Assembly (NCBI RefSeq): GCF_900102525.1
Contig: NZ_FNBZ01000002.1
Span: 248,001-312,000 of the forward strand
DNA from: Allobosea robiniae
GTDB lineage: Bacteria > Pseudomonadota > Alphaproteobacteria > Rhizobiales > Beijerinckiaceae
Length of the DNA: 64,000 nt
Direction of reading: 5' to 3'
Below the pieces are notes generated by a model, which saw only the letters and a list, made by a program, of their open reading frames with translations, searched no databases and was not told where the DNA came from. Made by a program: the position numbers and the translations under genes. This document shows positions 34,375 to 41,646 of this stretch, piece by piece (position 1 is the first letter of the stretch; each line of letters starts with the position of its first letter).

Positions 34375-34400
34375 TGATCTCCTGAAGCGCGGGAGTGCCG

Positions 34401-35279
34401 ATGTCGCAGACGCTTCGCCAGAGATTGCAGGCTTGCCTCGCCAGCGGCTCGAAAGCCGACAAGGCGCTGGCGAGCTATATGCTGGCGCAGATGCCGAGCC
34501 TGCCCTTCGAGACGGCGGCGAGCCTGGCCGAGAAGGTCTCGCTCAGCGAGCCGACGGTCGGGCGCTTCTGCCGGACGCTCGGCTACAGGAGCCTGAAGGA
34601 CCTCAAGGCCAGCCTCGCCGAGGAGATCGGCGACAGGCCCTGGCTGATCAGCGACCGCCTGCGCGATTTCCAGCAGCGCAGCCTTGCCGGCGACGATCAA
34701 CTGGCGCGCAGCCTCCAGCTCGAGATCGCCGGTCTCGTGCGCATCTATGAGCTCGCCCAGAGCGAGGAGTGGAAGCGAGTGGCCCGCCGTCTGGCGACGG
34801 CGCCTTCCGTCCATGTCACGGGATTCCAGACCGAGCGCGGCCTCGCGCAATACCTCGCCAACCAGCTCCAGTATCTGCGCGACGGCGTGCATCTGGCCGA
34901 TCTCGCGGCAGGCAATTTCTCGGAGTTGCTGCTGTCCGGGGAGGAGGGGCGCTGCCTCGTGATCTTCGAGGCGCGGCGCTATTCGCGCATGGCCAAGGTG
35001 CTGGCCGGGCAGGCCAAGGCAGCGGGCATCAGGACCACGCTGATCACCGATTCCTTCTGCGACTGGGGGCAGGGGCTCGTCGACGAGATGCTGGTCGTCT
35101 CGACCGAGTTCAACCTGTTCTGGGACTCGACCGCGCAGATGGCGAGCCTCAGCAACCTGCTGATCAACGCGGTCTTCGTCGAGCTCGGCCCGCAGGTCGA
35201 GACGCGCCTGAACCGGATGGCCGCGCTCTACGGCCATTTCACCGGCCATGCCGGGGACAGTTCCGGCCCGCTCGACTGA
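34401..35279 (+). CDS. MurR/RpiR-family transcriptional regulator with SIS domain
   Basis: A 292-residue RpiR-type regulator. The N-terminal HTH_6 domain covers about residues 1-80, with FETAASLAEKVSLSEPTVGR and FCRTLGYRSLKDLKASLAEE. The C-terminal SIS sugar-isomerase fold covers about 120-270, with VHVTGFQTERGLAQYLANQL, CLVIFEARRYSRMAKVLAGQ and TLITDSFCDWGQGLVDEMLV. The ATG at 34401 has GGGAG seven bases upstream; a GTG two codons earlier is less likely. First in line with the importer operon and divergent from the FAD enzyme. RpiR proteins usually sense phosphosugars, but those beside peptide importers may sense other ligands. Confidence 0.92.
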   Translation: MSQTLRQRLQACLASGSKADKALASYMLAQMPSLPFETAASLAEKVSLSEPTVGRFCRTLGYRSLKDLKASLAEEIGDRPWLISDRLRDFQQRSLAGDDQLARSLQLEIAGLVRIYELAQSEEWKRVARRLATAPSVHVTGFQTERGLAQYLANQLQYLRDGVHLADLAAGNFSELLLSGEEGRCLVIFEARRYSRMAKVLAGQAKAAGIRTTLITDSFCDWGQGLVDEMLVVSTEFNLFWDSTAQMASLSNLLINAVFVELGPQVETRLNRMAALYGHFTGHAGDSSGPLD

Positions 35280-35330
35280 CGGCCGGGACCTAAGCCGTTC
35301 GCAACATCTCGAAAACAAAGGGGAAGCGGG

Positions 35331-36899
35331 ATGAAGACGATGATCAAGGGGAGCCTGCTGGCGCTGGGCCTGTCGGCGCTCGCCGCCACGACGGCGCTGG
35401 CGCAGGAAGCCACGTTCGTGATGACCGCGCGCCTTGTCGGCGCGCCGACCTACAACCCGATCAAGGCGACGAAGCTCAACACGGCGACGACGCTGATCTT
35501 CGACCGGCTGGTGGTGCAGGATGCCGACCAGAGCTTCCACGGCCAGCTCGCGACCTCCTGGGAAACGAGCCCGGACGGCATGCTCTGGACCTTCAAGCTG
35601 AAGCCCGGCGTCAAGTTCCACAATGGCGAGCCGTTCAACGCCAAGACGATCGAATGGTGGGTGCCGCAGTTCAAGGGCACCGAGAACGCCTTCACCGTCG
35701 AGGCCGTCGACAAGGTCGAGGTGGTCGACGACCTGACCGTGCGCTTCCAGATGAAGCACCCCGACCCGAACCTGCTGTTCAACCTCGCCAGCTCGTTCAT
35801 GTGCGTGCCGGAGCCGAAATCCTACGAGGCGCTGGGCGACAAGTTCGGCGTGACCGAGGCAATCGGCACCGGCCCCTACAAGATGCAGCAGTTCACGGTC
35901 GGCCAGCAGACCGTGCTCGTCCGCAATGACGACTACAAATGGGCCTCCGACCTCTCGAAGAACCAGGGGCCGGCCAAGTTCAAGAAATTGACCTTCCGCG
36001 AGATCGGCGAGGAATCGACCGCCTATCTCGAACTCAAGACCGGCGGAGCGGATCTGCTCGTCAATGTCCCCACCGACTTCCTGCCGCGCATCCAGGCCGA
36101 CAAGGCGGTGAAGCTCGTGACCATCCCCGGCAACGAGCTGGTCTACATGCCGATCAACACCAGCGTCGAGCCGTTCACCGACATCAAGGTGCGCGAGGCG
36201 ACCGCCTTTGCCGTGAACCAGAAGGAAATCCTGACCAGCCTCTACGGCGGCAACGGCGCCGTCGCCGACACCTTCCTGATCTCCTCGCTGAAGGAGGCGC
36301 AGGTCGATCCGAAGTACAAGATCTCCTACGATCCGGAGCGCTCGAAGAAGGTGTTCGAAGCAGCCGGCTGGAAGCCGGGACCCGACGGCATCCGCATCAA
36401 GGACGGCAAGCGCCTCGAGGTGAAGCTCTGGGCCCAGAACGGCACCGAGTTCAAGCGCCTCGCCGAGATCGTCCAGGCGCAGCTCAAGGCCGTCGGCATG
36501 CAGGCCGAGATCAGCATCATCGATGCCGGCTCGATCAATGCGCAGTACCGCAAGAAGACCGAGCACCAGCTCGCGGTGCGTGCCTATCAGTGGACCAATG
36601 CCGATATCGTCGACTGGTTCTTCGCCGCCAAGCGCGCGGGCTACCCCAATGTCTCGATGTTCAACGATCCCGAGGCGGAGAAGTTCAACGACATCGCCAT
36701 GAACAAGTCCAAGACCTGGGACGAGCGCGTGGCGAACTTCACCAAGTACCACGAGTACGTGCTGTCGCAGTATCCGTTCGCGCCGATCTACCAGCCGGTG
36801 CAGAGCGTGGCCTATGGCAAGCGCATCACCGTGCCGGAGACGATCCGCGGCACCGGCTTCTACGGGCCGACCATGCTCGACATCGCGCCGGCGAACTGA
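35331..36899 (+). CDS. ABC transporter substrate-binding protein, family 5
   Basis: A 522-residue periplasmic solute-binding protein of family 5. The signal peptide is MKTMIKGSLLALGLSALAAT with cleavage likely after TALA at about residue 24. Family segments include TLIFDRLVVQDADQSFHGQL, LKPGVKFHNGEPFNAKTIEW and KVREATAFAVNQKEILTSLY. GGGGAAGCGGG precedes the ATG. It feeds the two permeases downstream. Only distantly similar to the other binding protein of the window at 7238, so the two importers probably take different substrates. The neighbouring D-amino-acid dehydrogenase and MlrC-like genes suggest a peptide or opine-like compound. Confidence 0.93.
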   Translation: MKTMIKGSLLALGLSALAATTALAQEATFVMTARLVGAPTYNPIKATKLNTATTLIFDRLVVQDADQSFHGQLATSWETSPDGMLWTFKLKPGVKFHNGEPFNAKTIEWWVPQFKGTENAFTVEAVDKVEVVDDLTVRFQMKHPDPNLLFNLASSFMCVPEPKSYEALGDKFGVTEAIGTGPYKMQQFTVGQQTVLVRNDDYKWASDLSKNQGPAKFKKLTFREIGEESTAYLELKTGGADLLVNVPTDFLPRIQADKAVKLVTIPGNELVYMPINTSVEPFTDIKVREATAFAVNQKEILTSLYGGNGAVADTFLISSLKEAQVDPKYKISYDPERSKKVFEAAGWKPGPDGIRIKDGKRLEVKLWAQNGTEFKRLAEIVQAQLKAVGMQAEISIIDAGSINAQYRKKTEHQLAVRAYQWTNADIVDWFFAAKRAGYPNVSMFNDPEAEKFNDIAMNKSKTWDERVANFTKYHEYVLSQYPFAPIYQPVQSVAYGKRITVPETIRGTGFYGPTMLDIAPAN

Positions 36900-36932
36900 G
36901 CCGGGACGACGTATCACGCGGGAGATCGATCC

Positions 36933-37865
36933 TTGCTGCGCTTCGCGATCCGGCGCCTCGCCATGCTGGTGCCGGTCTTCCTCGCCGTCTCGCTGGTGAT
37001 CTTCATGATCATCCATCTCGTGCCGGGCGACCCGCTGGAGCATCTGATCCAGGTCGGCTCGTCGCCCGAGCAGCGGGCGCAGATGATCGCGCGCTACGGG
37101 CTGGACCAGCCGCTGCTGGTCCAGTACGGGCGCTGGCTCGCCAAGGTCGTCACCGGCGATTTCGGCGACGCCATCGTGATGCGTCAGCCGGTCTCGCATC
37201 TCATCGCCGAGAATATGCCGCATAGCCTCGCGCTCGGCGGCACGGCGCTGCTCTTCTCGACGGTGGTCGGGATCGTCACCGGCGTGCTCGCCGCCTCCTT
37301 CCGCGACAGCCTGTTCGACCGGGCGGTGATGGGCTTCATCCTGCTGGGGTCGACGCTGCCGAGCTTCTGGCTGGCGCTCCTGATGATCCTGATGTTCGCC
37401 GTGCAGTTCGAATGGTTCCCGGTCTCGGGCGCGCGCACTTGGGACGCGCTGGTGCTGCCGGCGCTGACCATCGGCATCGGCGGCACGGCGTTGATCGCCC
37501 GCGTCACCCGCGCCGCGATGGTCGAGATCTCGCAGCGGGATTTCGTGCGCGTCCTACAGGCCAAGGGCGTGCCGTTCTGGCGCATCCAGCTCCGGCACGT
37601 GCTGCAGCAGGCGATGCTGCCGGTGATGACCATTTTGGGCCTGCGCATCGGCTGGATTCTCGGTGGCGCGGTCACGGTCGAATATGTCTTTGCCCGGCCG
37701 GGGCTCGGCTCGCTGCTGATCACGGGCCTGGGCCAGCGCGACTATCCGCTGGTGCAGGGCTGCCTCTTGATGCTCGCGATTGCGGTGATGCTCGGCACGC
37801 TGATCGGCGACCTCGCCCAGGCGGCGCTCGATCCGCGCCTGCGTGAAGCGATGGGTGCGCGATGA
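36933..37865 (+). CDS. Dipeptide-type ABC transporter permease, DppB-like
   Basis: A 310-residue DppB-type permease starting at TTG with GGGAG upstream. The N-terminal helix FAIRRLAMLVPVFLAVSLVI is followed by the periplasmic VPGDPLEHLIQVGSSPEQRA and YGLDQPLLVQYGRWLAKVVT region, then five membrane helices and the cytoplasmic loop RVLQAKGVPFWRIQLRHVLQ. It lies 33 bp after the binding-protein gene and overlaps the DppC-like gene by 4 bp. It forms one half of the channel; no cognate ATPase genes are adjacent. Confidence 0.93.
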   Translation: MLRFAIRRLAMLVPVFLAVSLVIFMIIHLVPGDPLEHLIQVGSSPEQRAQMIARYGLDQPLLVQYGRWLAKVVTGDFGDAIVMRQPVSHLIAENMPHSLALGGTALLFSTVVGIVTGVLAASFRDSLFDRAVMGFILLGSTLPSFWLALLMILMFAVQFEWFPVSGARTWDALVLPALTIGIGGTALIARVTRAAMVEISQRDFVRVLQAKGVPFWRIQLRHVLQQAMLPVMTILGLRIGWILGGAVTVEYVFARPGLGSLLITGLGQRDYPLVQGCLLMLAIAVMLGTLIGDLAQAALDPRLREAMGAR

Positions 37866-38707
37866 GCCGCAAATCCCTTGCTGGCCGCATCCTCCGCTCG
37901 CCACGCGGCGCCATCTGCGCGCTGTTCCTGCTCGCGCTCGTGCTCTGTGCGATCTTCGCGCCCTGGATCGCGCCTTACGATTACGCCGCGCAGAAGCTCT
38001 CCGTGGCCAACACGCCGCCCTCGGCTGCGCATTGGCTCGGCACCGACGAGTTCGGGCGCGACCTGCTCTCGCGCATCATCCAGGGCGCGCGCACCTCGCT
38101 CAGCGTCAGCGTGCTCTCGATCGCCTTGTCGGTGCTGATGGGCGCGACGCTGGGCGCCGCTGCAGGCTATTTCGGCGGCATCTTCGACAGGATCGTCACC
38201 GTCTTCGTCGACCTGACCTGGTCCTTTCCGGACATCCTGCTGGCGCTGATCCTGATCGCGATCCTTGGACCCGGACTGCATTCGACCGCGATCGCCATCG
38301 CGATTGCCTATCTCGCGCAGTTCACGCGGCTGACGCGGGCGCAGGTGATGGCGCTGAAGGGCGAGCTCTTTGTCGATGCGGCAGTGACGGCCGGAGCACG
38401 GCCGGCGCGCGTGCTCTTCCTGCATCTCCTGCCCAATGCGATGACGCCGGTCATCGTCGCCGGCATGCTGGCGACGGGCGATGCCATCGTGCTCGAAGCG
38501 ACGCTCGGCTTTTTCGGGCTGGGCGCGCAGCCGCCGGTCCCGAGCTGGGGGGCGATGATGAGCTCCGGCACCGCGCAGATCTTCATCGCGCCCTGGATCA
38601 TCATCTTCCCCGGCCTCGTCATCGCCACCACCGTCATCGCCATCAACCTGTTCGGCGATGTGCTGATCGAGGCGCTCGATATTCGCCGCCCGCTGCGGGA
38701 CGGCTGA
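37862..38707 (+). CDS. Dipeptide-type ABC transporter permease, DppC-like
   Basis: A 281-residue DppC-type permease. The N-terminal helix GAICALFLLALVLCAIFAPW is followed by HWLGTDEFGRDLLSRIIQGA, the characteristic signature, then membrane helices and the TAGARPARVLFLHLLPNAMT coupling region. The ATG overlaps the DppB-like stop. The MlrC-like gene follows after 41 bp with its own ribosome binding site and is probably in the same transcript. As with the other importer in this window, the ATP-binding subunits are missing from the operon. Confidence 0.93.
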   Translation: MSRKSLAGRILRSPRGAICALFLLALVLCAIFAPWIAPYDYAAQKLSVANTPPSAAHWLGTDEFGRDLLSRIIQGARTSLSVSVLSIALSVLMGATLGAAAGYFGGIFDRIVTVFVDLTWSFPDILLALILIAILGPGLHSTAIAIAIAYLAQFTRLTRAQVMALKGELFVDAAVTAGARPARVLFLHLLPNAMTPVIVAGMLATGDAIVLEATLGFFGLGAQPPVPSWGAMMSSGTAQIFIAPWIIIFPGLVIATTVIAINLFGDVLIEALDIRRPLRDG

Positions 38708-38748
38708 CGACCACCATCGGACAAAGAGAGAAAACCGCGAGGAACGCC

Positions 38749-40236
38749 ATGAGCTTCACCGTTCTGACCGCCGAGTTCTCGCATGAGAGCAACACCTTCA
38801 GCCGCTGCCCGGCCGATTACGCCGCCTTCACCGATCGCGGCATCCAGCTTGGCGATGACGCGATCGCTGCGCGAGCCGAGGCCAACACGCCGATCGCCGG
38901 CTTTCTCGATATCGGCCGCCCGGCAGGGTGGAAGGTCATCCACGCGATCAGCGCCGCCGCCCAGCCTTCCGGGCCGGTGACGCGCGATGCCTTCGACCGC
39001 ATCGCCGGCGTGATCGTCGAGACCGCGAAGGCGCATGCCGGCAAGATCGACGGCGTGCTGTTCGGCCTCCACGGCGCCATGGTCACGGAGTTCTGCGAGG
39101 ACGGCGAGGGCGAGTTGCTGGAGCGGGTCCGCGCCGTGCTCGGGCCTGACGTTCCGATCGGCATCACGCTCGATCCCCATGCCAACGTCACCCGCAAGAT
39201 GACCGATCTCGCCAATATCGTCGTCTCCTACAAGACCTACCCGCATGTCGATGTGCGCGAGACCGGCAAGCTTGCGGCCGGCATCATGCAGCGGACCATG
39301 AAGGGCGAGATCAGGCCGGTGACGCTGCGGGCCGAGCGGCCGATGCTGGAGGAGGTCAATGGCGGGCGTACCGATATCGGCCCGATGGTCGAGCGCATCG
39401 CCAAGGCCAGGGCCTATGAGAAGGAGGCGAATGTCTTCGCCGTCAGCGTCAATGGCGGCTTCGGCAATGCCGATATCCACGAGGTCGGCCCGACCGTGCT
39501 CGTCACCTGCGACGGCGAGCGCGAGAAGCATCAGGCCTTCGCCGAGGCGATGGTCGAGGACATGTGGCAGCGCCGCTTCGAGAAGGTCACGGAATTCCTC
39601 TCGGTCGAGGACGCCGTGGCTGAAGCGAAGTCCTACGTCGCGGCCTCCGGCCCGCTGATCATCGCCGACTACGCCGACAATCCCGGCGGTGGCGGCTATG
39701 GCGATGCGACGGGCCTGCTCAAGGGCATGATCGCAGCCGATCTCAAGGATGCCTGTTTCGGCCCGATGGTCGATCCGGAGGTCGCCGCTGAACTGCGCAA
39801 GGGCAAGCCGGGCTCGACGGTCTCGGTCAAGCTTGGCGGCAAGGTCGATCCCGAGATCGGCGGCGGGCCGCTTGAGCTGACCGGCACGCTCGTCAGCGTC
39901 AGCGACGGCGATTGGGTCGGCGACGGCCCGATGATGGGCGGGTTGCAGGCGAGCTGGGGGCCCTGTGCCGTGCTGCGCGTCGGCGATGTCGAGATCCTCG
40001 TCACCACCATCCGCGCTCAGATGAACGACCTGCAGCAGTTCCGCGCCTTCGGCATCGACCCAGCCGCGAAGCGTGTTGTCGGGCTGAAGTCGATGCAGCA
40101 TTTCCGCGCCGCCTTCGAGCCGATCGCTGGCAAGGTCATCGTCTGCGACAGCGGGGCGCTCTGCACCCCGGATCTCAGCAAGCTGCCCTATCGCCGGGTG
40201 CGCCGGCCGCTCTACCCGCTCGACAAGGTGGCGTGA
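38749..40236 (+). CDS. M81-family metallopeptidase (MlrC/microcystinase C-like)
   Basis: A 495-residue protein of the M81/MlrC family. The N-terminal domain carries the diagnostic EFSHESNTFSRCPADYAAF; FGLHGAMVTEFCEDGEGELL, GITLDPHANVTRKM and VSYKTYPHVDVRETG are the putative metal-site motifs. The C-terminal MlrC domain contains IADYADNPGGGGYGDATGLL. GAGGA before the ATG at 38749 sets the start; the longer open frame upstream overlaps the permease gene. MlrC finishes breakdown of linearised microcystin, but most relatives occur beside ABC importers in bacteria with no such substrate and probably cleave small peptides or amides taken up by the importer. Confidence 0.93.
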   Translation: MSFTVLTAEFSHESNTFSRCPADYAAFTDRGIQLGDDAIAARAEANTPIAGFLDIGRPAGWKVIHAISAAAQPSGPVTRDAFDRIAGVIVETAKAHAGKIDGVLFGLHGAMVTEFCEDGEGELLERVRAVLGPDVPIGITLDPHANVTRKMTDLANIVVSYKTYPHVDVRETGKLAAGIMQRTMKGEIRPVTLRAERPMLEEVNGGRTDIGPMVERIAKARAYEKEANVFAVSVNGGFGNADIHEVGPTVLVTCDGEREKHQAFAEAMVEDMWQRRFEKVTEFLSVEDAVAEAKSYVAASGPLIIADYADNPGGGGYGDATGLLKGMIAADLKDACFGPMVDPEVAAELRKGKPGSTVSVKLGGKVDPEIGGGPLELTGTLVSVSDGDWVGDGPMMGGLQASWGPCAVLRVGDVEILVTTIRAQMNDLQQFRAFGIDPAAKRVVGLKSMQHFRAAFEPIAGKVIVCDSGALCTPDLSKLPYRRVRRPLYPLDKVA

Positions 40237-40262
40237 GGCCGCGAGCAGACCAGTGAAATTGA

Positions 40263-40292
40263 CAGGGCCGGCGCGGCGACGCGCCGGCCCTG
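40263..40292 (+). terminator. Strong hairpin after the importer-mlrC operon
   Basis: CAGGGCCGGCGCG, GCGA loop, CGCGCCGGCCCTG: a perfect 13-bp GC-rich stem, 26 bp after the mlrC-like stop. The following TTCGC is not a long T-run, but the stability of the stem and its position between two transcription units make it a likely terminator. Confidence 0.7.
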
Positions 40293-40321
40293 TTCGCATC
40301 GGCGCGGGAGTGCGGTACCCT

Positions 40322-40337
40322 ATCTAAATTTTGAGAT
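40322..40337. promoter_or_regulatory. Candidate XRE operator, copy 1 (own promoter)
   Basis: ATCTAAATTTTGAGAT has ATCT/AGAT arms separated by 8 bp and is symmetric at 12 of 16 positions. It lies 24-39 bp before the XRE regulator ATG. The same ATCT-N8-AGAT spacing with TTGAGAT on the right recurs at 41391-41406 in front of the operon that follows. Confidence 0.55.
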
Positions 40338-40360
40338 TCGATTGCCCTGCGAGAGGCCCG

Positions 40361-41257
40361 ATGTCCATCCGCTTCGATGAGATTGGCAAGCGCCTCAAGG
40401 CCTATCGGCTGGGGCGTGGGCTTCCGGCGGAGGACGTCGCGGAGAGCCTGGGAATTTCGCGGGCGGCCGTCTACCGGATCGAGAGCGGCGGCGTCGTCAA
40501 GATCGAGACGCTGGAGCGGCTGGCTGCCGTGCTGGAGACGACGGTCGCGTCGCTGCTCGGGGCCGGCGTCGAGTATTATTCGAGCCCGGTCAGCTATTTC
40601 GAGCGCATGCGGCAGATCGAGGAGCAGTCCGACCAGGTCGTCGCGCATTTCCCGCCGCTTTCCTACCTGCTGACCTCGGCGGCCTATTCGGACTTCCTCC
40701 GGGCGACCCTGATCGAGGCCCTGCCGGCCCATCTCGCCGACCGCGACGGGGCTGTGGCCGAGATCGACGCGATCATCGCAATCCTCGACGAGCGCAAGGC
40801 GACCCGAAAGCGCCGGCGGCTCAGCGTCGTCAACTTCGTCAATGTGCTGGAGATCGAGCGCTGGCTGAAGCTCGGCATCGTCGGCCGTTTCAGCCTGCCG
40901 CCGGAGGAGCAGGCGCGCCGGCGCCGTGCCGCCCGCCACGAGGTCGAGCACCTGATCGCGCTGATCGAGGCCGAGCCTATGGGTGTGCAGATCGGCCTGA
41001 TCGAGGAAACGCTGCCCAATATCACCTTCCAGCTCTTCCGCAGCGAGGAACGGACGCTGCTCGGCCTGAGCCCGTATCGGCTGGGCGGGGAACTGCCGAA
41101 TGTCCGCTCCGGCATCGCCATGCTGACCGCCGACGAGCAGCCGGTGCGCCTCTACGAGCAGTTGAGCGAAGACCTCTGGAGCCGCGCTCGCAAGGGCGGC
41201 GAGGCCGGCGCCGCGTTGCGGGCGGTGGTCGAGCGATCGGGCATCGCGCTGGGCTGA
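40361..41257 (+). CDS. XRE-family transcriptional regulator with uncharacterised C-terminal domain
   Basis: A 298-residue regulator. Residues about 5-65 are an XRE/Cro HTH (RLKAYRLGRGLPAEDVAESL, GISRAAVYRIESGGVVKIET). The rest, about 230 residues, is alpha/beta and matches no domain I can name; it includes YFERMRQIEEQSDQVVAHFP, RRLSVVNFVNVLEIERWLKL and PNVRSGIAMLTADEQPVRLY. It probably senses a metabolite. GAGAGG before the ATG at 40361 sets the start. Positioned ahead of the pyrimidine-type operon with matching candidate operators in both promoters, it is probably autoregulated and controls that operon. Confidence 0.85.
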   Translation: MSIRFDEIGKRLKAYRLGRGLPAEDVAESLGISRAAVYRIESGGVVKIETLERLAAVLETTVASLLGAGVEYYSSPVSYFERMRQIEEQSDQVVAHFPPLSYLLTSAAYSDFLRATLIEALPAHLADRDGAVAEIDAIIAILDERKATRKRRRLSVVNFVNVLEIERWLKLGIVGRFSLPPEEQARRRRAARHEVEHLIALIEAEPMGVQIGLIEETLPNITFQLFRSEERTLLGLSPYRLGGELPNVRSGIAMLTADEQPVRLYEQLSEDLWSRARKGGEAGAALRAVVERSGIALG

Positions 41258-41279
41258 TTTTCCGGTTTGCACCGAAACA

Positions 41280-41326
41280 CGCGGTCATCGCGGATATTCG
41301 CTTCGCTGCGTCCGGGATGACCCGCG
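41280..41326. repeat. Intergenic stem-loop repeat
   Basis: CGCGGTCATCGCGGA (41280-41294) pairs with TCCGGGATGACCCGCG (41311-41326) around TATTCGCTTCGCTGCG. The sequence resembles the GTCATCCCGGACGCAGCGAAGCG-type palindromic repeats scattered between genes in many Rhizobiales, and it may end the XRE transcript. That it is repeated elsewhere in this genome is inference; one copy is visible here, with a related GTCATGCTCGGG stem at 48090. Confidence 0.5.
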
Positions 41327-41390
41327 TGGAAGAGAACCGGAGGCTTCCGGTCGACGCCGCATTTTCTATCTGTCGCAAAATTGAGATTTG

Positions 41391-41406
41391 ATCTTGTAAT
41401 TGAGAT
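41391..41406. promoter_or_regulatory. Candidate XRE operator, copy 2 (MFS-pyrKD operon)
   Basis: ATCTTGTAATTGAGAT keeps the ATCT-N8-AGAT frame of the site before the XRE gene and the same TTGAGAT right half. It overlaps the second of two AATTGAGATTT direct repeats. Position upstream of the operon supports control by the XRE regulator. Confidence 0.5.
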
Positions 41407-41566
41407 TTAGCTGTGCGACGGATTCGCATGGCGCCGGGCGCGGCTATGGTCCGGCGGCTTTCAGAATTCTCGTGGCGGGGCCGGAGCCCAGGACCACCAA
41501 GCGGCGCGCAAAGCGCCCCGAGAATGAGGGCCCGAGGCCCGAACTCATGAGCATGATCTGCGCAGG

Positions 41567-41588
41567 GGCGGACGCGCGCGCGTCCGCC
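41567..41588. promoter_or_regulatory. 22-bp perfect palindrome in the MFS gene leader
   Basis: GGCGGACGCGC-GCGCGTCCGCC is perfectly symmetric and ends 58 bp before the MFS start codon. As DNA it could bind a dimeric regulator; as RNA it could fold in the 5' leader. The alternating GC core may instead be a simple-sequence by-product of the base composition. Confidence 0.35.
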
Positions 41589-41646
41589 GGCTCACTGTTT
41601 TCCGGTGCCCGGCGACGGTTCGAGACAACAAAAAGGGGACGTCATC

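Larger units (their letters stand above)
41258..41646. promoter_or_regulatory. 389-bp regulatory gap between XRE regulator and MFS-pyrKD operon
   Basis: No convincing gene is present. From left to right it holds a large stem-loop (41280-41326), a small perfect hairpin ACCGGA-GGCT-TCCGGT (41336-41351), an AT-rich segment with direct repeats of AATTGAGATTT at 41379-41389 and 41398-41408 (19-bp pitch), and a 22-bp palindrome (41567-41588). AGGGGA precedes the MFS start. The AT-rich segment is the probable promoter/operator; about 240 bp of untranslated leader would follow. Confidence 0.55.

Noticed and set aside
34314..37223. A 969-codon open frame on the minus strand
   Set aside because: It is antisense to the RpiR regulator, binding protein and permease genes, which all show family motifs. 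Long antisense frames are expected at this GC content, and its composition (His, Asp, Arg and Leu-rich) is typical of such shadows.
37843..38748. In-frame extension of the mlrC-like gene by 302 codons
   Set aside because: It overlaps the DppC-like permease in another frame, lacks any recognisable domain and has no reason to be translated; GAGGA before the ATG at 38749 gives a start with the diagnostic N-terminal motif close behind it.
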